64,000 nt of DNA, taken from assembly GCA_002701845.1 (NCBI GenBank), contig NZXG01000050.1, positions 62,001 through 126,000 of the forward strand. The letters run 5' to 3'. Source of the DNA: Pseudomonadales bacterium. Lineage in GTDB: Bacteria; Pseudomonadota; Gammaproteobacteria; Pseudomonadales; Ketobacteraceae. The notes under the pieces are model-generated. The model was not told the DNA's origin and searched no databases. It saw nothing but the letters and a program-made list of their open reading frames with translations. A program made the position numbers and the translations under genes. Positions 1 through 9,420 of this stretch are shown here, piece after piece (positions within the stretch are counted from its first letter, which is position 1; each line of letters opens with the position of its first letter).

Positions 1-52
1 CGGCGCCGCTGGATGTGGCACTGGAGCGGTAGCCCCCGGGTGCCCCGGGCTA

Positions 53-61
53 TGATATAAT
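53..61 (+). promoter_or_regulatory. Extended -10 promoter before the DUF1315 gene
   Basis: TGATATAAT is a consensus extended -10 (TG-n-TATAAT) lying 32 bases upstream of the start codon at 93. No good -35 is present, which is tolerated for extended -10 promoters. It directly follows a GC-rich imperfect hairpin at about 31-51 that may end transcription of the preceding gene. Confidence 0.5.
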
Positions 62-92
62 GCACCCTCGTTGACGTAGCGGGTACAGCAGC

Positions 93-359
93 ATGGCGAT
101 GGATTTTGACGCACTGATAGAATCAATTACTCCACAGACATATCAGGCCTTGCAGCGGGCGTTGGAACTGGGTAAGTGGGCCGATGGCACGCGTCTCACC
201 CGGGAACAGAAAGAGCACGTTATGCAGGCCATTATTGCCTATGGGGAACGCAACCTGGACCCCAGCCAGCGGGTGGGCTTTATTGATCGGGGTACCAAAG
301 AGGAAGGGGAAACCTGCAGCGATTCCGAGGTGTTGCAGACCATCCGGTTTCTGCAGTAA
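93..359 (+). CDS. YeaC-like DUF1315 family protein
   Basis: Small soluble protein of 88 residues with the DUF1315/YeaC pattern: an N-terminal helix (MDFDALIESITPQTYQALQ), then GKWADGTRLTREQ and a C-terminal AIIAYGERNL helix. Molecular function is unknown in the family. It has no signal peptide or membrane segment. It is close to pepN, a neighbourhood also seen in Pseudomonas, and is convergent with the DUF6231 gene, whose end is 9 bases away. The start at 93 follows an extended -10 promoter; a second in-frame ATG two codons later is also possible. Recognition is by family pattern, not by known activity. Confidence 0.8.
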   Translation: MAMDFDALIESITPQTYQALQRALELGKWADGTRLTREQKEHVMQAIIAYGERNLDPSQRVGFIDRGTKEEGETCSDSEVLQTIRFLQ

Positions 360-368
360 ACGTCGGGT

Positions 369-794
369 CTACCAGCGGTACTTGTCCCAGTTTTCGGGGT
401 TGGCCCAGAATCTGGGATTAAGCCAATCGGGGACGGGTTTGTAGGTTTTAATGTCAAACAAATAGTAGACATGATCCTCGGTCACCGCGCAGCGCACGAA
501 GCCCAGGGCCAGATAGTGGGGGTCGTGGGTCGGCTGGTGGTGGTGGCTGGTTTCCACCACCACCCGCGAAGTAAGCTGGTCCCGGCACTTGGCAATCAGG
601 CGGTCACTCTGGCCCTCACTGTCATCGAGCGCCCCTTCGCTCAACCAGATCAAATCGAAGCGTTCCTGAAAATCCGGCTCCAGCACCTGTTTGACGCTGG
701 CGGTGGCGTCCGCTTCCGGGGCCTTTACCACACCCAGTACCTGCTTTATCTGTTCTGTCTTGATCAACGCCGACACTGGCGCGGGCAAGGACAT
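369..794 (-). CDS. DUF6231 family protein (function unknown)
   Basis: The 141-residue product starts with MSLPAPVSALIKTEQ; the ATG at 794 has an AGAGAGG ribosome site about 6 bases upstream. The open frame extends 60 codons further upstream, but that part is low-complexity and lacks a ribosome site. The C-terminus VPDWLNPRFWANPENWDKY is the signature tail of the DUF6231 family. The centre (FDLIWLSEGALDD) resembles the strand-loop of Rossmann-like methyltransferase folds, but no cofactor motif is complete, so no reaction is assigned. It is divergent from pepN with about 180 bases between the starts. Confidence 0.7.
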   Translation of the reverse strand: MSLPAPVSALIKTEQIKQVLGVVKAPEADATASVKQVLEPDFQERFDLIWLSEGALDDSEGQSDRLIAKCRDQLTSRVVVETSHHHQPTHDPHYLALGFVRCAVTEDHVYYLFDIKTYKPVPDWLNPRFWANPENWDKYRW

Positions 795-973
795 AAGCAC
801 CTCTCTCTGAGTCGCACCCCTGTCGAAACCGCAGTAGCCCCTTCGGGTGCCATAACCGTCTGTTGTGAAATGCAATGCAGTCATACATACTGCAGCACTG
901 GTACCCAATTCACAAGCGGGGCGAGGTTGATTGCCTTGGCACCGCCATTGTCTGGCCCACAGGTTTGGTTCCA

Positions 974-3628
974 ATGAGAGATAACAACGCCCCCAAGACC
1001 ATTCGCCTATCCGAATACAAAGCCCCCGCTTATCTGGTTGATCACATCCATCTGGATGTGCGTATTTACGAGGGTTATACCGATGTGGTGGCCCATCTGC
1101 AGATGCGGGTGAACCCGGCGGTGCCGGATGCCGGTGGCCGGCCCCTGGAGTTGATGGGGGCTGATCTTGAGCTGTTGGCCATTGAACTGGACGGCCGGCC
1201 TCTGGCTCCGGAGCGTTACCGGATCGACGAGGAAACCCTGACCATCACGGAGGTGCCGGCAGCCTTTACCCTGCTCACCCTGACCCGGATCGATCCCCAG
1301 CGCAATACCTCCCTGGAGGGGCTGTATGTGTCCAAAGGCATGTACTGTACCCAGTGCGAGGCCGAGGGGTTCCGTAAGATAACCTATTATCCCGACCGGC
1401 CCGATGTCATGGCCAGATTCACCACCCGCATTGAGGCCGATAAAGCCGCCTATCCGGTGCTGCTTTCCAATGGTAACCCGGAACAAAGCGGCGACCTGGC
1501 CAATGGCCGGCATTATGTGATCTGGGAGGATCCGTTTAAAAAACCCTGCTATCTGTTTGCGCTGGTGGCGGGCGATCTGCAACAGAAGCAGGATGAGTTT
1601 GTGACCGCCAGCGGCCGCAAAGTGGCGCTGCAGTTGTTTGTTGAACCCCAGGATCTGGACAAGTGTGAGCATGCCCTGGCCTCGCTGAAACGCGCCATGC
1701 GCTGGGACGAGGAAACCTACGGTCGGGAATACGATCTGGATATTTACATGATTGTGGCCGTGTCCCATTTCAATATGGGCGCCATGGAGAACAAGGGCCT
1801 GAATATTTTCAACACCTCCTGCGTGCTGGCCAACCCCGGTACCACCACCGATATGGGGTTCCAGCGGGTGGAAAGTGTCATCGCTCATGAATATTTTCAC
1901 AACTGGTCCGGTAACCGGGTGACCTGTCGCGACTGGTTTCAGTTGAGTCTGAAAGAAGGCTTCACGGTATTCCGTGATCAGCAGTTCTCCGCGGACATGG
2001 GGTCGGCCACGGTCAATCGCATCGACGATGTGTCCATGCTGCGTACCGTGCAGTTTGCCGAGGACTCCGGGCCCATGGCTCACCCCATCCGGCCTGACAG
2101 CTACATCGAAATCAATAATTTCTACACCGCCACGGTTTACGAAAAAGGCGCGGAAGTGGTGCGCATGCTGCACCGTCTGTTGGGGGCGGAAAAGTTCCGC
2201 AAAGGCTCCGATCTCTACTTCCAGCGGCACGACGGGGAGGCGGTCACCTGTGATGATTTTGTGCGGGCCATGGAGGACGCCAACGGTGTGGATCTGGCGC
2301 TGTTTCGGCGTTGGTACTCCCAGGCGGGGACGCCGGAGCTGCAGGTGGAAACCGAGTATCGCCCCGCCAGTGCCGAATTCGCGTTAACCCTGAAGCAATC
2401 GACCCCGCCCACCCCGGGGCAGCCCCGCAAGCAGCCCCTGCATATTCCAGTGGCCATAGGGTTACTGGGGCCGCAGGGTCAGGATTTGCCGTTGACGTTG
2501 GCCGATGGTACCGGGCTGGATCCCGCCACGGCGGTACTGGAACTGACCGAAGCAGAACAAACCTTCGTGTTCACCGGTGTCACCTCGACTCCGGTGGCGT
2601 CGGTGTTACGGGGATTCTCCGCCCCGGTGAGACTGGTCCAGGCACAAAGCCGGGAGCAACTGGCGTTTCTGATGTCTCATGACAGCGACGGTTTCAATCG
2701 TTGGGATGCGGCTCAGCGCCTGACGATTTCCGTATTGCAGGAGCTGATGGAGCAGTATCGGTCGCAGCAGACCATGACGGTCGATACGCAACTGGTGGAG
2801 GCCTTCCGTCGACTGCTCAGTCAGCGGGGACTGGATCAGGCCATGGTGGCCCGCATGCTGGAGCTGCCTTCCCAGCAGTATCTGGCGGAACTGCTACCCC
2901 GGCCGGTGGCGGTGGATGCCATCCACCAGGCCCGCCACAGCTTGCGCCATTCCCTGGCCCAGGCATTACGCAGTGATCTGTTGCAGGTGGTGCAGGAATA
3001 TCCGCCACAGCCGCAATATGAGTTCACGCCGGCGGCGGTGGGGCAGCGCAGTTTGCGCAATTTGTGCCTGAGTTATTTGATGGTGTTGGAGGATGACGAT
3101 GTCACGGAACTTTGTTTGCGACAGTTCCGCCAGGCCAGCAATATGAGCGATCAGTTGCCGGCATTCCGGGCTCTGGTGCATTCTGGCAGACCGGAGAAGG
3201 CGGAAGTGATCACGGCTTTTTATCAGCAGTGGCAGGATGAGGCCCTGGTGGTGGACCAGTGGTTTATGGTGCAGGCCACCTCGCCCCGCCCGGAAGCCCT
3301 GGAAGAAGTGCAAAGCCTGATGCGGCACCCGGCGTTCGAGCTCACCAGCCCCAATAAGATTCGCGCGCTGATCGGCGCCTTCTGCAATAACAACCCGGTC
3401 AATTTTCACCGCATCGACGGAGCCGGCTACCGCTTTCTGGCGGATCAGATTATCACCCTAAACCGGCTCAATCCCCAGGTGGCGGCACGGATGGCCACGA
3501 TAATGACCCGCTGGGCCAACTACGATCAAACCCGTGCCCAGGCGATAAAACAGGAGCTGCAGCGGATTAAGTCCGAGTCGTTGTCGCCGGATGTTTACGA
3601 GGTGGTTAACAAAGCGCTTAATCAGTGA
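974..3628 (+). CDS. pepN: Aminopeptidase N (M1 family)
   Basis: Cytosolic zinc metallopeptidase that removes N-terminal residues from peptides; 884 residues, close to the E. coli PepN length of 870. Visible motifs are the substrate-anchoring GAMEN at 269-273, the zinc site HEYFH at 305-309 and the third ligand Glu328 in LKEGFTVFRDQQF, spaced H-E-x2-H-x18-E as in M1 enzymes. The C-terminal half matches the helical PepN domain, including NPVNFHR and the closing DVYEVVNKAL. The start MRDNNAPKTIRL at 974 is preferred because E. coli-type PepN begins just before this segment; the open frame runs upstream to 875 without homology. A stem-loop follows the gene. Confidence 0.97.
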   Translation: MRDNNAPKTIRLSEYKAPAYLVDHIHLDVRIYEGYTDVVAHLQMRVNPAVPDAGGRPLELMGADLELLAIELDGRPLAPERYRIDEETLTITEVPAAFTLLTLTRIDPQRNTSLEGLYVSKGMYCTQCEAEGFRKITYYPDRPDVMARFTTRIEADKAAYPVLLSNGNPEQSGDLANGRHYVIWEDPFKKPCYLFALVAGDLQQKQDEFVTASGRKVALQLFVEPQDLDKCEHALASLKRAMRWDEETYGREYDLDIYMIVAVSHFNMGAMENKGLNIFNTSCVLANPGTTTDMGFQRVESVIAHEYFHNWSGNRVTCRDWFQLSLKEGFTVFRDQQFSADMGSATVNRIDDVSMLRTVQFAEDSGPMAHPIRPDSYIEINNFYTATVYEKGAEVVRMLHRLLGAEKFRKGSDLYFQRHDGEAVTCDDFVRAMEDANGVDLALFRRWYSQAGTPELQVETEYRPASAEFALTLKQSTPPTPGQPRKQPLHIPVAIGLLGPQGQDLPLTLADGTGLDPATAVLELTEAEQTFVFTGVTSTPVASVLRGFSAPVRLVQAQSREQLAFLMSHDSDGFNRWDAAQRLTISVLQELMEQYRSQQTMTVDTQLVEAFRRLLSQRGLDQAMVARMLELPSQQYLAELLPRPVAVDAIHQARHSLRHSLAQALRSDLLQVVQEYPPQPQYEFTPAAVGQRSLRNLCLSYLMVLEDDDVTELCLRQFRQASNMSDQLPAFRALVHSGRPEKAEVITAFYQQWQDEALVVDQWFMVQATSPRPEALEEVQSLMRHPAFELTSPNKIRALIGAFCNNNPVNFHRIDGAGYRFLADQIITLNRLNPQVAARMATIMTRWANYDQTRAQAIKQELQRIKSESLSPDVYEVVNKALNQ

Positions 3629-3674
3629 TCATAAGAAAGGCCCGGATTAGCAGTATTAAGTATTGGTGTCCGGC

Positions 3675-3703
3675 ATCGCCATTGGTTAATTTATGGCGAT
3701 TTT
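3675..3703 (+). terminator. Stem-loop after pepN, probable terminator
   Basis: ATCGCCAT and ATGGCGAT form a perfect 8-bp stem around a 10-base AT-rich loop, followed by TTTG. It lies 47 bases after the pepN stop. The T-run is short, so termination is likely but not certain. The rest of 3704-3865 shows no further feature. Confidence 0.45.
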
Positions 3704-3865
3704 GTGTCGGTTCCGCAGTCAAAAACACGTCGATTTCAGGACAAAATCCGGAATATCAGCTTAACTGTTGAATAATAAGGTCGTTATCGTTGCGGTCCGG
3801 GATACTGGCGGCCAGGTGGATTCTGGTTGCAGGCTTAAAGTCCGACTCAGTCGGTGTAAGGTGTT

Positions 3866-5230
3866 ATGGGAATGTGGATGAGTAGACAGGGGTTGTGGGC
3901 GGCCCTGGTTTTTCTGTGCTGGTGGGGTACGGCGGCAACGGCTGAGTTACCCGAAGCGCTCACCCCATTGGGGGCGGAACGGGCCGCCGGGGTGGAAGGT
4001 CGTATCCCTGCCTGGGATGGCGGTCTGACACCTGCCAACAGCCCCCCGGTGACAACCGGATTGACCGACCCCTTTGCAAAGGAAGAACCTCTGTTCGTGA
4101 TCGACGCGGACAATATGGCGCAGTACCTCGAATATCTTCCCCTGGGCCAGCAGGCTTTGCTGCGCCGCTATCCCGACACCTACCGGCTACCCATATACGC
4201 CAGTCATCGCACCGCCGCAGCCCCGCAACGGGTCTATGACGAGACCGCCCGCAATCATCAAAGGGCCCGGTTGGTCAATGACGGTAACGGGCTGGAGCAG
4301 GCTTACGGGGGTGTGCCTTTTCCGGTGCCGGAAAAGGCGGCCGGGGAAGTGGATCCGATCCGCTTGATGTGGAATCACCTGACCCGCTGGCGCGGTGTTT
4401 ATCTCAAGGCCTCCCTATCGGAAGCGGCGGTACAAAGCAATGGCACCCATACCCCGGTGACCACCCAGCAGGAGGCTTACTTTGTCTATTATAACCCGGA
4501 CAAAGGCCCTGACGCCCTGGACAACAAGCTCGCTTACTACCTGGCTTTTATCAAAAGCCCTCCGCGCCTGGCCGGAGGTGGCTTACTGGTGCATGAGACC
4601 ATCGACCGGGTAAAAGAACCGCGCAATGCCTGGGTTTATAATGCCGGTACCCGGCGGGTGCGGCGGGCGCCTTCAGTAGAGTACGACATGCCCGTACCCA
4701 GTTCCGACAATCTGATCACCGCCGATGATGTGGACATGTTCAATGGCGCACTGGATCGGTTCCTGTGGCGGTTCGTGGGCAAGCAGGCCCTGTATATCCC
4801 GTATAACAGCTACCGGCTCAGCAACGCCACCAGTGCTGACGAGCCATTGTTATTGCGGGGGCATATCAACCCCGATCTCACCCGTTATGAACTGCATCGG
4901 GTGTGGATCGTGGAAGCCGTCACCAGGCCGGGAGTGAGGCACCTGTACAGCAAGCGGCGCTTCTATATTGATGAAGACACCTGGGGCATCGTGCAGGCGG
5001 ATCAGTATGATACCCGTGGCGAACTGTGGCGGGTGCATCTGGCGCATACGGTGAATTATTATCACGTGCCGGTCACCTGGGCGGCGTTGCAGGTCAGCCA
5101 CGAACTGGATTCAGGTCGCTATTTTGCCGGCTACCTGGATAATGCCAGCGGCATGGCCATTGAATTTCAAACAGAGGCGCCATCGGAACGATATTTCAGT
5201 CCACAGTCCCTGCGGCGGATGGGCCGTTGA
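3866..5230 (+). CDS. DUF1329 family exported protein
   Basis: Periplasmic or outer-membrane-associated protein of 454 residues. An N-terminal signal peptide (hydrophobic LWAALVFLCWWGTAATA, cleavage near residue 26) precedes the family start ELPEALTPLGAERAAG and IPAWDGGL. Further DUF1329 signatures are NHLTRWRG, RRAPSVEYD and the C-terminal HLAHTVNYY. The LolA-like beta fold of this family is thought to bind lipids or hydrophobic compounds. It is first in a run with a YCF48-like protein and an MMPL transporter. Such clusters usually also carry a DUF1302 outer-membrane gene, which is not next to it here. TAAGG lies five bases before the ATG at 3866; an ATG four codons later (MSRQG) is an alternative. 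Confidence 0.88.
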   Translation: MGMWMSRQGLWAALVFLCWWGTAATAELPEALTPLGAERAAGVEGRIPAWDGGLTPANSPPVTTGLTDPFAKEEPLFVIDADNMAQYLEYLPLGQQALLRRYPDTYRLPIYASHRTAAAPQRVYDETARNHQRARLVNDGNGLEQAYGGVPFPVPEKAAGEVDPIRLMWNHLTRWRGVYLKASLSEAAVQSNGTHTPVTTQQEAYFVYYNPDKGPDALDNKLAYYLAFIKSPPRLAGGGLLVHETIDRVKEPRNAWVYNAGTRRVRRAPSVEYDMPVPSSDNLITADDVDMFNGALDRFLWRFVGKQALYIPYNSYRLSNATSADEPLLLRGHINPDLTRYELHRVWIVEAVTRPGVRHLYSKRRFYIDEDTWGIVQADQYDTRGELWRVHLAHTVNYYHVPVTWAALQVSHELDSGRYFAGYLDNASGMAIEFQTEAPSERYFSPQSLRRMGR

Positions 5231-5352
5231 ATGGCCAATCCGGCGGCGAATGTGGTCATAGTGATGCAATCGACTCATGAATCCGTAAATGAAGTGGTTT
5301 AATGATTTTTCTACAGCACACAACTCAACAGAACAGGCGGTTCAGTAAGCCA

Positions 5353-6399
5353 ATGGCAAGACAAGTAATAACAAGCATTCTGGGGCTGATAGTCACGGTG
5401 GTACTGACCACGGCAGTGGCCCGGGCCGAGGATTTCAAACAGTATCTGGATTTGCGGCCTGCCATTCCTTCACAGCTGGCCACGGATTCTCTGCTCACCG
5501 ATGTGGAGCCGGCGGGGGATAAACTCATAACCGTGGGTGAACGGGGCCATATTCTGGTGTCCGGCGACCAGGGTCAGAGCTGGGATCAGGCGCAGGTGCC
5601 GCTGCAGTATCTGTTAACCGCGGTGGATTTTCCCACCCTGGAGCTGGGCTGGGCGGTGGGTCACGAAGGAGTGATTCTGCACACCGCTGACGGCGGCGCC
5701 ACTTGGAGCCTGCAGTGGGCCAACCCCCATCGCCAGCTCAGTGACGAGGAATTGAGTCAGCTCACCGACGAGCAGTTTATGAAATTACCTCAGCAGGGTT
5801 CGCCGCTGTTGGATGTGTGGTTCCGGGATGCCCGGGTCGGTTTTGCCGTGGGCGCCTACGGCATGTTTCTGGGTACCACTGACGGTGGTGAAAGCTGGAC
5901 TGATATAGCCGGGCGCATCGAAAACTACGATGGCTGGCATCTGAATGCCATCGAGGCGGGCGACAACGGCGTGGTGTATATCGCTGGAGAAAAAGGCGTG
6001 CTGTTCCGCTCCGATGACCATGGTGAAACCTGGACCACTCTGGCCGGACCCTATCAGGGTTCGTACTTCGGTGCGTTGACCGGACCGGGTACCGACGATG
6101 TACTGTTGTTCGGGCTGCAGGGTAATATTTTTAAATCCTCCGACCGGGGTGAAACCTGGGTGAAAGCCAAAAGCAAGGCCAGCGACGGTCTCATGGATGG
6201 TGTGCGGCTGGACTCCGGAGGAATCATTCTGGTGGGCAATTCCGGTGTCATTCTTAACAGCGACGACGGCGGATTGAACTTTTCCATGAGGATCACGCCC
6301 TCACGGGAGGCGATCCTGGCGGTGACTCCCTTACCGGACGGCAAACTGCTGATGGTAGGGCAGGGTGGGGTGCAAATCGATGGCGCCCGGCAGCGGTAA
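5353..6399 (+). CDS. YCF48-like beta-propeller exported protein
   Basis: Secreted protein of 348 residues built of BNR/YCF48 repeats: successive SxDxGxTW-type units are visible in SGDQGQSWD, TADGGATW, TDGGESWTD, SDDHGETWT and SSDRGETWVK, as expected for a seven-bladed propeller. A signal peptide (ITSILGLIVTVVLTTAVARA) is best placed if translation starts at MARQVITS (5353). An in-frame ATG at 5302 would add 17 polar residues. Plant and cyanobacterial YCF48 assist photosystem II assembly; in proteobacteria the protein is found beside MMPL transporters and is inferred to act as a periplasmic partner. The MMPL gene begins 30 bases after its stop. Confidence 0.85.
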   Translation: MARQVITSILGLIVTVVLTTAVARAEDFKQYLDLRPAIPSQLATDSLLTDVEPAGDKLITVGERGHILVSGDQGQSWDQAQVPLQYLLTAVDFPTLELGWAVGHEGVILHTADGGATWSLQWANPHRQLSDEELSQLTDEQFMKLPQQGSPLLDVWFRDARVGFAVGAYGMFLGTTDGGESWTDIAGRIENYDGWHLNAIEAGDNGVVYIAGEKGVLFRSDDHGETWTTLAGPYQGSYFGALTGPGTDDVLLFGLQGNIFKSSDRGETWVKAKSKASDGLMDGVRLDSGGIILVGNSGVILNSDDGGLNFSMRITPSREAILAVTPLPDGKLLMVGQGGVQIDGARQR

Positions 6400-6429
6400 T
6401 CCGCATTCAGAATTGAGTTAAGGTAAATT

Positions 6430-8754
6430 ATGTCAACGAAAAACAGTTCTCCCCTGGAAGCGATCATTTTTAAGGTACGGCCCCTGATACTGGTGGCGTT
6501 CGCGTTGCTGACCGCGTTTTTTGCCACCAAGGCAGCGCAGGTCAGTATCAGCACTGAATTCGAAAAGATGGTGCCACTGCAGCACGAGTTTATTCAGAAC
6601 CTGCTTAAGCATAAGGATGAGTTGAGCCTGGGGAATGATATCCGCATTGTGGTGGAAGCTCGTGAGGGCGATATTTTTACGGACGAATTCCTGCAGACAC
6701 TGCGTCAGGTTACCGATGAAATCTTTTATTTTGACGGCGTGGACAAGGCCAAGATCCAATCCCTCTGGACGCCCAACGTGCGCTGGACCGAGGTAACCGA
6801 AGAGGGCTTCCGTGGTGGCGAGATTATCCCCCCCACTTATGATGGCTCGGAGGAATCCCTGGAGCAGGTGCAGGCCAACGTTTTGCGCTCCGGTCAGGTG
6901 GGCCGGCTGGTGGCGGATGATTTTCGCTCCGCCATTGTCCATGTGCCCCTGTTGGACGCGGCGGCCGCGGAAGAGAAGCTGGACTACAAAGCGTTTTCCG
7001 ATGCCCTGGAACGGGACATTCGCCAGAAGTATCAGAGTGATACCGTTAACATACGCATTGTCGGTTTTGCCAAGAAAATCGGTGACCTGATCGAAGGCGC
7101 CACCGACGTGGCCCTGTTCTTCCTGATCGCCATCGGCATTACCCTGGTATTGTTGCTGATCGATTCCAAATGCATTCGCAGCACCTTGATCGTTATTATT
7201 TGTTCAGTGATCGCGGTTATCTGGCAGGTGGGTATCCTCAAACTGTTGGGTAAGGGTCTGGACCCTTACTCCATGCTGGTGCCGTTTCTGATTTTTGCCA
7301 TCGGGGTCAGCCACGGGGTACAGCTGATCAACGAGTTCGCAGTGGAATTCCAGCGTTTGAGTTTCAAGCTGGAGGCAGCCCGGCTCACCTTCCGCGCCCT
7401 GTACATTCCAGCCCTACTGGCACTGATCAGTGACGCCATCGGCTTTATGACGCTGTGGACCATTGAGATACAGGTAATCCGCGATCTGGCCATTGCGGCG
7501 GGCCTGGGAGTGGTGGCGTTGATCTTCACCAATCTGGTGATGATTCCCATACTGCTGTCCTATTCCGGTGCCAGTTCCAGCGCCATTAAAGCCATGGATA
7601 AAAAACTTCATGCCAAGCATGCCGTGTGGGCAAAGGTTGCCGGCTTCGCCACGCCCAAAGCGGCGGGTATATCCGTGGTGATTGCCGCACTGGGAGCCGG
7701 TCTCGGACTCTATATCAGCAAGGATCTGAAAATTGGTGATCTGGATGCCGGCGCCCCGGAGTTATGGCCGGATTCCCGTTACAACCTGGATGACAAATAC
7801 GTCAATGACCACTATTCGGTAAGCGCGGACGTGCTGGTGGTGATGGTGGAGACACCAGCGGAATCCTGTACCAAAGCCGCCGCCATGCAGAAAATCGACC
7901 GCTTTATGTGGCACATGGAAAATGTGCCGGGAGTGCAATCCGCCTTGTCAGTGGTGACCGTATCCAAGCGGGTGATCACCGGTTTCAATGAAGGTAACTG
8001 GAAATGGGCCACCATGACCCGGGTGCAGGACATTATCAACAACTCGGTGCAGACCGTGCCTTCGGGCCTGGTGAATACCGATTGCAGCCTGGCGCCGGTC
8101 ATCGTGTTCCTGGATGATCACAAAGCCGAAACCCTGGAACGAGCTGTGGCCGCGGTGGAGGAATTCGCGGCCCGCGAGGATGACCCCGAAGTGGCGGAGT
8201 TCGTCCTGGCCTCCGGTAACGCAGGGGTAGAGGCGGCCACCAATGAAACCATCGAGCATGCTCAGGTAATGATGAAAATCTGGGTGTATGGTGTGGTATC
8301 CATTCTGTGTCTGCTGACCTTCCGTTCCATTCGCGCGGTGATCTGTATCATTGTTCCTCTGGCCCTCACGTCCATTTTGTGTCAGGCCCTGATGACGGTG
8401 CTGGGTATTGGCGTGAAAGTCGCGACGCTGCCGGTTATCGCTTTGGGGGTAGGCATTGGCGTGGACTATGGCATCTATATTTATTCCCGGCTCAAGGGCT
8501 TCATGGAGCAGGGCATGGTGCTGGAGCAAGCCTATTTTGAAACGCTTAAGGTCACCGGCAAAGCCGTGTGTTTCACCGGCCTCACCCTGGCCATCGGGGT
8601 AGGCACCTGGATCTTCTCGGATATCAAGTTCCAGGCCAACATGGGTGTGCTGCTGACCTTTATGTTCCTGTGGAACATGGTGGGTGCCATCTGGTTGCTG
8701 CCGGCCCTGGCCAACTTCCTGATTCGGGATCGGATTCCGCAGAAGAGTCAGTAA
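6430..8754 (+). CDS. RND/MMPL family transporter
   Basis: Inner-membrane permease of 774 residues, the size of the HpnN/MMPL branch of RND proteins. TM1 (about 16-36) is followed by a periplasmic domain, a block of five helices (about 217-380) with the sterol-sensing-like GVSHGVQLINEFAVE, a second single helix at about 415, a second periplasmic domain and a final block with LGVGIGVDYGIYIYSRL. The duplicated two-half layout is clear. MMPL proteins export or redistribute hydrophobic molecules such as lipids; the substrate here is unknown. TAAGG precedes the ATG. It ends the DUF1329-YCF48-MMPL run and is followed by a strong terminator. Confidence 0.92.
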   Translation: MSTKNSSPLEAIIFKVRPLILVAFALLTAFFATKAAQVSISTEFEKMVPLQHEFIQNLLKHKDELSLGNDIRIVVEAREGDIFTDEFLQTLRQVTDEIFYFDGVDKAKIQSLWTPNVRWTEVTEEGFRGGEIIPPTYDGSEESLEQVQANVLRSGQVGRLVADDFRSAIVHVPLLDAAAAEEKLDYKAFSDALERDIRQKYQSDTVNIRIVGFAKKIGDLIEGATDVALFFLIAIGITLVLLLIDSKCIRSTLIVIICSVIAVIWQVGILKLLGKGLDPYSMLVPFLIFAIGVSHGVQLINEFAVEFQRLSFKLEAARLTFRALYIPALLALISDAIGFMTLWTIEIQVIRDLAIAAGLGVVALIFTNLVMIPILLSYSGASSSAIKAMDKKLHAKHAVWAKVAGFATPKAAGISVVIAALGAGLGLYISKDLKIGDLDAGAPELWPDSRYNLDDKYVNDHYSVSADVLVVMVETPAESCTKAAAMQKIDRFMWHMENVPGVQSALSVVTVSKRVITGFNEGNWKWATMTRVQDIINNSVQTVPSGLVNTDCSLAPVIVFLDDHKAETLERAVAAVEEFAAREDDPEVAEFVLASGNAGVEAATNETIEHAQVMMKIWVYGVVSILCLLTFRSIRAVICIIVPLALTSILCQALMTVLGIGVKVATLPVIALGVGIGVDYGIYIYSRLKGFMEQGMVLEQAYFETLKVTGKAVCFTGLTLAIGVGTWIFSDIKFQANMGVLLTFMFLWNMVGAIWLLPALANFLIRDRIPQKSQ

Positions 8755-8766
8755 CGGCCCGGTCGC

Positions 8767-8802
8767 AAAAAACCCCGGTCACTTTACGGTGCCGGGGTTT
8801 TT
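8767..8802 (+). terminator. Rho-independent terminator after the MMPL gene
   Basis: An AAAAAACCCCGG arm pairs with CCGGGGTTTTT around the loop TCACTTTACGGTG, giving a GC stem flanked by A- and T-runs. It starts 12 bases after the MMPL stop and could also act in the opposite direction. Confidence 0.9.
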
Positions 8803-9420
8803 CGTGTCTTCAGGAAATTTGCCCTGGGGGTGTTCCGCTTTATCAAAGCTTTTATTGGACTCTAGCCCCAAGCGGCCGGATCTACTGGCCGGCTGCAAGG
8901 TGTTCTTTATGGGCATTGGCAATACCGCCACCTCCAGCCTGAACGGCGAGCAGAATGCGTTGGTGACGCGAAAATAGAAGCAGTGGGTGAGCCAGGCCGG
9001 TGGCGCATTCGAGGCCATGGGTCGAATGTAGCAGGAAAAAAGCAAGGCGGCCTGTGCCGCCTTGTTTACTCGCCGCCGCAACCTTGAAAGAGCGGCGCCC
9101 ACGAACTCGACACAGCCGCGCCGCATCGACCGTTTGCCGCACCAATGCAGCCAACCCATTGTCACTGGCACCGTTCTTTGACAGCGTGAATTGATGAAGG
9201 CGACCAAACGATTTATGACCGTTTTGCTACCGCTATTGTCTGCGTGATACTCACTTGACCCGAAAGTGATTAGGACCCATCAGGGTCAGTCATTCTAAAA
9301 AAGATGTTCAATGAACACTAAACCGTGATAGATTTTTTACCGGCACGATCTGATGATAATGACAAGAAACAGCATCGCGAGCCTTAAGAACAAAAAACAC
9401 GGAAATATCAGGACGATAAC
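8803..9420. other. Gene-poor stretch with several inverted repeats
   Basis: About 620 bases without a convincing gene. Open frames on both strands here lack ribosome sites and have no recognisable family. The stretch holds a terminator-like hairpin (9037-9067) and short inverted repeats (CACTT/AAGTG at 9253-9269 and GACCC-atca-GGGTC at about 9274-9287). It sits between the intact MMPL operon and a truncated RHS gene, so it may be a decayed accessory segment. Confidence 0.5.
9037..9067. terminator. Bidirectional terminator-like hairpin
   Basis: CAAGGCGGC and GCCGCCTTG form a perfect 9-bp stem with a CTGT loop, preceded by an A-run and followed by TTT. The symmetry allows termination on either strand. 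No gene ends immediately next to it, which suggests that the gene it once served has been lost. Confidence 0.6.

Noticed and set aside
1-32. Nine codons ending in TAG (APLDVALER) as the end of an upstream gene
   Set aside because: Too short to identify or to confirm the frame; only noted as a possible tail of a gene outside the window.
1007-2230. 407-codon minus-strand frame opposite pepN
   Set aside because: pepN is unmistakable on the plus strand; the opposite frame is His/Gly-rich shadow.
8779-9207. 142-codon minus-strand frame in the gap before the RHS gene
   Set aside because: It runs through a terminator hairpin, has no ribosome site and no recognisable domain, so it is not called as a gene.
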